This document shows positions 60,362 to 64,000 of a DNA stretch of 64,000 bases, one piece after another; position 1 is the first letter of the stretch, and each line of letters begins with the position of its first letter. Under the pieces are notes generated by a model. The model saw only the letters and a program-made list of their open reading frames with translations, made no database searches and was not told the origin of the DNA. Both the position numbers and the translations under genes were made by a program. The stretch spans positions 1 through 64,000 of the forward strand of contig NZ_KB907704.1 in NCBI RefSeq assembly GCF_000382165.1, in the 5' to 3' direction. The stretch is from Arsukibacterium perlucidum DSM 18276. Lineage in GTDB: Bacteria; Pseudomonadota; Gammaproteobacteria; Enterobacterales; Alteromonadaceae.

Positions 60362-60704
60362 TTTTCCTGCTTCTAGTGAGCTTGTTGCTATCGGTTAAAA
60401 ACTAGTCTAGGCTAAAAATCAGCATAATTTCACAATAAAAATTTTACAGTATGAATTTTACAAAATGAAAGCAAACAAAAGCCTGCTCAGAAAGTCGCAC
60501 TTTTTAGGTACTAAAATCAGAAACCTGAGAAAGCGCAATAACTTAACCATGGAAGATCTGTCTACCCGTTGTATCCGGGTAAACCCGGAACAGGCGCCGT
60601 CGGTGTCCTATTTGTCAATGATCGAGCGCGGCAAACGTACGCCCGGCATAGAAATGCTGGAGGTGATCGCCGAAGTGTTTCAAAAAGACCTCGACTGGTT
60701 TTTA
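60362..60704. repeat. Direct repeat, second copy (first copy at 53549-53891)
   Basis: This copy includes the regulator promoter and first ~80 codons and is the intact one. Just upstream, TTTGGTTTGGCGTGTTTT (60331-60348) also occurs in the 5' end of the malate synthase-like fragment (53345-53362), suggesting that the duplicated unit once extended into that gene. Confidence 0.8.
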
Positions 60705-61970
60705 GATGGCGAAGATGAAGGTCAGGATTTAACCCCGCAAAAAGGCAGCCGCGGCGGCATTAGCGGTATGGCGTTGGAGCCGGGCTTTTTATTCTCGAAT
60801 GATATTCTGCAAATTGCTATTCCGGAAATGCTGTCGCAAACCGGTACCAGTGGTAAACAATTTGCCCAATTGCTAATTCGGGCCCATCAGGAGCATCACC
60901 AGAACCATTTCCCAGAGCTGGAACGTGCTGCTGAAGAAGTGGGGCAAAAGCGCATGCCGCTAAGTGTCGATGAACTGCTGGCCATTGTGCAACAACTGGG
61001 GTTGAAGGTAAGCTGGTTTACCGAGCCGCCGAAAGAAATTCTGGATGAGTTAGGAGTGTTGTCAAAAAACGTGTCGACTTCGTTTTTCACCCCGCCAGCC
61101 ACCCTGCATTTAAACCGCTTGCTGCAGCAATTCCCCACCCGCCTGAAGTACGAGCTGGCGGTACACATTGGCCATACGGTGCTGCACAATAAAGATGGGG
61201 TCAAAAGCAGTATGACAGTGGGCGGGGCGCACGATGATGAAATGTCGCAATCTACCGCTGTACAACCACAAGATATATTACACGCCTGGCGTGATTTTGA
61301 ATCCAGCTTTTTTGCCGGGGCGCTGCTGTGCCCCAAACTACCGTTTCGCCAGCTGCTGGATCGCCAGGGCTATGAAATCAGCAGCCATCAGCAGGCGGGT
61401 GTGTCGGCGTCAGTAGCTATGCGGCGGATGACCGCAGTATCACCCTATACTCACTGGCATTACTTTGATGCTTATACCCCTGGCAAACTTAAGGCGGTAT
61501 ATCGTGGCAATGGCATACCGCTGCCGTGGGGCAATATGCGCCAGGTGGAAGACCCGTGCCAGCACTGGGCGGTGTTCCGGATGTTTGATGTTGACGGCGT
61601 GGCAAGCTCAGCCCAGTTATCTTTGCTGGATGTTAACGGCAAGCCGCGGATTTACTGCTGCGAGTCGACCAAAGTCAGCGATTTAGCCGGTAATAACCAT
61701 GTGTTGTGCGCCGGCATTGACCTTAACCCGGCATTGTTAGCGCAGGGTGTCGATGCCGATGCGATGGCCAGCGAGTTAAAGCAACTGTGTATTAACAGTG
61801 CAGGTGGCGCTAAGGTGCCAAAGGCCATTCAGACTTCACTGACCAGTGTGGCGAATATTCTGAATATCAACTGGGTAGCGCGTAGCCTGCAAAAACCGGC
61901 GCAGTTAATTTGTGCCCGTGGCAATAGCTGCCCACGCAGCCCACGCTGCTACTCCTGTCCCAGCAACTAA
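60465..61970 (+). CDS. XRE-family regulator with DUF3612 domain
   Basis: This 501-residue regulator has an N-terminal helix-turn-helix (about 13-78: LGTKIRNLRKRNNLTMEDLSTRC, SYLSMIERGKRTPGIEMLEVIAEVF). A large effector part follows, with an IrrE-like relic (ELAVHIGHTVLH), ESSFFAGALLCPKLPFRQLL and EDPCQHWAVFRMFD. It ends in a Cys-rich tail (CARGNSCPRSPRCYSC). The layout is like RamB/ScfR regulators of acetate and glyoxylate metabolism. DUF3612 regulators are often beside malate synthase, and a malate synthase remnant lies 7 kb upstream. Target genes are inferred. Confidence 0.85.
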   Translation: MKANKSLLRKSHFLGTKIRNLRKRNNLTMEDLSTRCIRVNPEQAPSVSYLSMIERGKRTPGIEMLEVIAEVFQKDLDWFLDGEDEGQDLTPQKGSRGGISGMALEPGFLFSNDILQIAIPEMLSQTGTSGKQFAQLLIRAHQEHHQNHFPELERAAEEVGQKRMPLSVDELLAIVQQLGLKVSWFTEPPKEILDELGVLSKNVSTSFFTPPATLHLNRLLQQFPTRLKYELAVHIGHTVLHNKDGVKSSMTVGGAHDDEMSQSTAVQPQDILHAWRDFESSFFAGALLCPKLPFRQLLDRQGYEISSHQQAGVSASVAMRRMTAVSPYTHWHYFDAYTPGKLKAVYRGNGIPLPWGNMRQVEDPCQHWAVFRMFDVDGVASSAQLSLLDVNGKPRIYCCESTKVSDLAGNNHVLCAGIDLNPALLAQGVDADAMASELKQLCINSAGGAKVPKAIQTSLTSVANILNINWVARSLQKPAQLICARGNSCPRSPRCYSCPSN

Positions 61971-61985
61971 CATATACCCAAACTT

Positions 61986-62113
61986 TATACCCAAACCAGT
62001 TGAAGATGCAGGTAGGCGGCAAGTGAGAGAATCCCCATGAACATAGGTAAGCTATGTGATTGGGGTGAGTGAGTGCAGCCAACACCGCTGCAACTTCAAG
62101 TGGGACGGGTATA
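61986..62113. repeat. 128-bp MITE-like palindromic element
   Basis: The ends are inverted: TATACCC...GTTGAAGATGCAG on the left and CTGCAACTTCAAG...GGGTATA on the right. An inner stem, CCCCATGAACATAG with CTATGTGATTGGGG, lies at the centre. Together they make a long imperfect hairpin. Similar small elements occur in intergenic regions of Shewanella and Pseudoalteromonas (recollection, not searched). It follows the regulator stop by 15 bases and may act as a terminator. Confidence 0.65.
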
Positions 62114-62165
62114 TATATTCTGTTACAACTTGTCGGTTGCAGATATTTGGTTTTGCTTGACGACA

Positions 62166-62180
62166 GCGCTAAGATAGCGC
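62166..62180. promoter_or_regulatory. GCGCTA-AGA-TAGCGC palindrome before the M13 gene
   Basis: A perfect six-base inverted repeat 50 bases upstream of the M13 ATG. TTGACG (62157-62162) lies just before it and TATAAT (62193-62198) after it, but their spacing (30) is too long for one promoter, so the promoter itself is unresolved. A small operator is possible. Confidence 0.3.
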
Positions 62181-62230
62181 AGCCATAATTATTATAATCG
62201 TATTTCATCCGCGTATTTCAGGAACATATT

Positions 62231-64000
62231 ATGAAAAAAATCAGTATTATTGCAGTCAGCGTTGCACTCGCTCTGGGTTTAACGGCATGCAGCGAACCTG
62301 TTGCGAACAAAGCCAGTGAGCCGGTAGCTGCACAACAGCAGGCACCAAGGGTATCTGGTGTTGATAGCCAGTATTTTGACCCGGCAGTAAAATTCAGCGA
62401 AGACTTCTTTTTAGCCGTCAACGGCAAATGGCTGGCAGAGACCGACATTCCTGCTGATAAAGCCTCTTATGGCTCCTTCCATATCCTTAACGACAACTCG
62501 CAACAGGCGGTTAAAGCTATTATTGATGAAGTGGCTGCCCGCACCGATTTAAAAGAGGGGTCTGACGAGCAAAAATTAGGCCATTTCTTTAACAGTTTTA
62601 TGGACGAAGCAACGATAGAAAAGCTGGGTTTAAGCCCGCTGCAACCGCAATTAGATGCTATTAGTTCGTTGGAAAACAAAGGCCAATTGCCGGCGTTATT
62701 TGCCCGCTTGCAGCGTGATGGGATTGCCATTCCGTTTGGCTGGTTTATAAACAACGATGCAAAAAATTCTACCGAGTATGCGGTATACCTGAACCAGGGT
62801 GGCTTAGGTCTGCCAGACCGGGACTATTATTTTAATGATGATGAAAAATCATTAAAGCTGATTGCCGATTACCAAGCCTATTTAACTGATATGTTCAGTA
62901 TGGCAGGCAATGCCGATGCCGCCGCAGCCGCTGAGCGGGTTTTTGCTCTGGAAAAAGCCCTGGCCGAGCATCACTGGACCCGGTTGGATAACCGTAATGC
63001 TGATAAAACCTACAATAAAGTTGCTGTTACCGAGCTGAATAACAGTATGGGTAGTTTTGACTGGGCGGCTTTTGCCAGCGGGGTTAAGTTAGCAGAAGTG
63101 AACGACATTATTGTACGTCAGCCGAGCTATTTCGAAGGTTTTGCCAAGGTAGTTGAGGCAACTGATTTACAAAGCTGGCAGGATTACCTGAGTTTAAAAA
63201 CGATTCATGGTTATGCTGATAGATTGAGCAGCAAATTTGCCGACCGTCGCTTTGCTTTCTATGGCACCACCTTAAGCGGCACCGAGCAGCAGCAGCCACG
63301 CTGGAAGCGGGCGGTAGATGCGTCAGATCAGGTGTTGGGTGAGCTGACCGGTAAACTGTATGTCGAGCGTCATTTTAAACCTGAAGCCAAAGCGCGGATG
63401 GAAGAGTTGGTAGCCAATCTGATTAAGGCTTATGAAATCTCGATTAACGAGCTGGAGTGGATGACTGAAGATACCAAGGTTGCTGCCCAAGAAAAGCTTA
63501 GCAAGTTTACCCCGAAAATTGGTTATCCGGATAAGTGGAAAGATTACTCAGCATTAGAAATTAAAGCTGATGACTTAGTCGGTAATTTTGTCCGTGCCAG
63601 CCATTGGGGTTATGACCAGATGGTGGCTAAATTAGGCCAGCCAATCGATAAGAGCGAGTGGTTTATGACCCCGCAAACCGTTAACGCCTACTACAATCCG
63701 GTAAACAACGAGATCGTATTCCCGGCTGCTATTCTGCAACCGCCGTTCTTTAATATGGACGCGGATGATGCGGTTAACTATGGCGGTATTGGCGGTGTTA
63801 TCGGCCACGAAATCGGCCATGGTTTTGATGACCAGGGTGCCAAATATGATGGCGACGGTAATCTGCGCAACTGGTGGACTGAACAGGATAAAGGCCAGTT
63901 TCAGGCCCGTGGTGCTAAGTTAATTGGCCAGTACAACAAGTTTGAGCCACTGCCAGGTGTTAACGTTAACGGTGCGGTTGCACTGGGCGAAAACATTGGT
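62231..64000 (+). CDS. M13-family zinc metallopeptidase (PepO/neprilysin type), 3' end beyond the window
   Basis: The visible 590 codons encode a lipoprotein with lipobox LTAC (Cys18 region). The M13 N-terminal domain follows (FFLAVNGKWLAETDIPADKASYGSF), then VNAYYNPVNNEIVFPAAILQPPFF and the zinc site VIGHEIGHGFDDQG (His526, Glu527, His530). The window ends in GENIG, with Glu587 as third zinc ligand. The last ~90 residues are missing because the window stops. The enzyme degrades short peptides in the periplasm. GGAACATATT precedes the ATG. Confidence 0.93.
   Translation, partial: MKKISIIAVSVALALGLTACSEPVANKASEPVAAQQQAPRVSGVDSQYFDPAVKFSEDFFLAVNGKWLAETDIPADKASYGSFHILNDNSQQAVKAIIDEVAARTDLKEGSDEQKLGHFFNSFMDEATIEKLGLSPLQPQLDAISSLENKGQLPALFARLQRDGIAIPFGWFINNDAKNSTEYAVYLNQGGLGLPDRDYYFNDDEKSLKLIADYQAYLTDMFSMAGNADAAAAAERVFALEKALAEHHWTRLDNRNADKTYNKVAVTELNNSMGSFDWAAFASGVKLAEVNDIIVRQPSYFEGFAKVVEATDLQSWQDYLSLKTIHGYADRLSSKFADRRFAFYGTTLSGTEQQQPRWKRAVDASDQVLGELTGKLYVERHFKPEAKARMEELVANLIKAYEISINELEWMTEDTKVAAQEKLSKFTPKIGYPDKWKDYSALEIKADDLVGNFVRASHWGYDQMVAKLGQPIDKSEWFMTPQTVNAYYNPVNNEIVFPAAILQPPFFNMDADDAVNYGGIGGVIGHEIGHGFDDQGAKYDGDGNLRNWWTEQDKGQFQARGAKLIGQYNKFEPLPGVNVNGAVALGENIG

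Noticed and set aside
62157-62198. TTGACG and TATAAT near the M13 gene as a sigma-70 promoter
   Set aside because: Spacing of 30 bases is too long; the two elements cannot belong to one promoter.
1-64000. CRISPR arrays, tRNA or rRNA genes, prophage
   Set aside because: No regularly spaced repeats, no cloverleaf or rRNA-like sequence and no phage structural genes were recognised by eye on either strand.

Overview
The window looks like chromosomal DNA of a marine or freshwater gammaproteobacterium of the Rheinheimera / Arsukibacterium / Alishewanella type. That assignment is inferred from gene families: TonB receptors, DUF3570/DUF4266/DUF2271 redox proteins, a DUF3612 regulator, TIGR03643, and dense overlapping operons. 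No rRNA, tRNA or CRISPR array was seen. The window holds about 57 intact genes, several gene remnants, one IS end and a few palindromic repeats.

Layout. 0-1.6 kb is a scrap-yard: the end of an IS4-type element, a 90-bp palindromic repeat, a decayed NERD-protein fragment and a ccdAB-like toxin-antitoxin pair. 1.6-3.5 kb holds three small genes that look like a pore-forming toxin, its membrane partner and a secreted protein. 3.7-15.5 kb is mostly housekeeping or solitary genes: Rof, PepSY protein, NERD protein, YgjP-like protease, glutaminase, CtlX, periplasmic binding proteins, a GGDEF enzyme, a cupin/VOC operon and a UspE-like protein. 15.6-18.8 kb is an ECF sigma factor divergent from a Ser/Thr kinase with TPRs.

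18.8-39.8 kb is the most coherent region. It has a PmrAB-like two-component system downstream of eptA, a PAP2 phosphatase and dgkA (lipid A phosphoethanolamine modification with diacylglycerol recycling). Next come a heavy-metal RND efflux operon with its own two-component system, then an iron/flavin redox cluster: PepSY protein, ferric-reductase-like protein, DUF2271, VIT1-type transporter, an LTA-synthase-like sulfatase, TlpA, DUF4266, DUF3570 and ApbE. Five promoters in this stretch (eptA, dgkA, tolC-RND, the sulfatase gene and the tlpA operon) carry a perfect PmrA-type box, YTTAAK-N5-YTTAAK, each 40-51 nt upstream of the start codon. Both DUF2271 and DUF3570 proteins carry an ApbE flavinylation motif, DxxTGAS. 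Together this suggests one envelope-stress regulon joining lipid A charge modification, metal efflux and a flavinylated extracytoplasmic redox chain.

39.8-47.3 kb: a metallophosphatase, an AraC regulator and a degenerate GGDEF protein run divergently from a TonB receptor plus a tandem beta-propeller phytase, a likely phytate-use locus. 47.3-52.8 kb: a drug-type RND pump with its adaptor, and an Old Yellow Enzyme. 52.9-62 kb: a malate synthase G remnant, then a decayed 340-bp duplicate of the start of a DUF3612 (RamB/ScfR-like) regulator. About 6.5 kb of accessory genes follow (aspartic protease, serine hydrolase, frameshifted DUF418 gene, LuxR remnant, CPBP protease, TPR protein), then the intact regulator. 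The window ends inside an M13 metallopeptidase gene.
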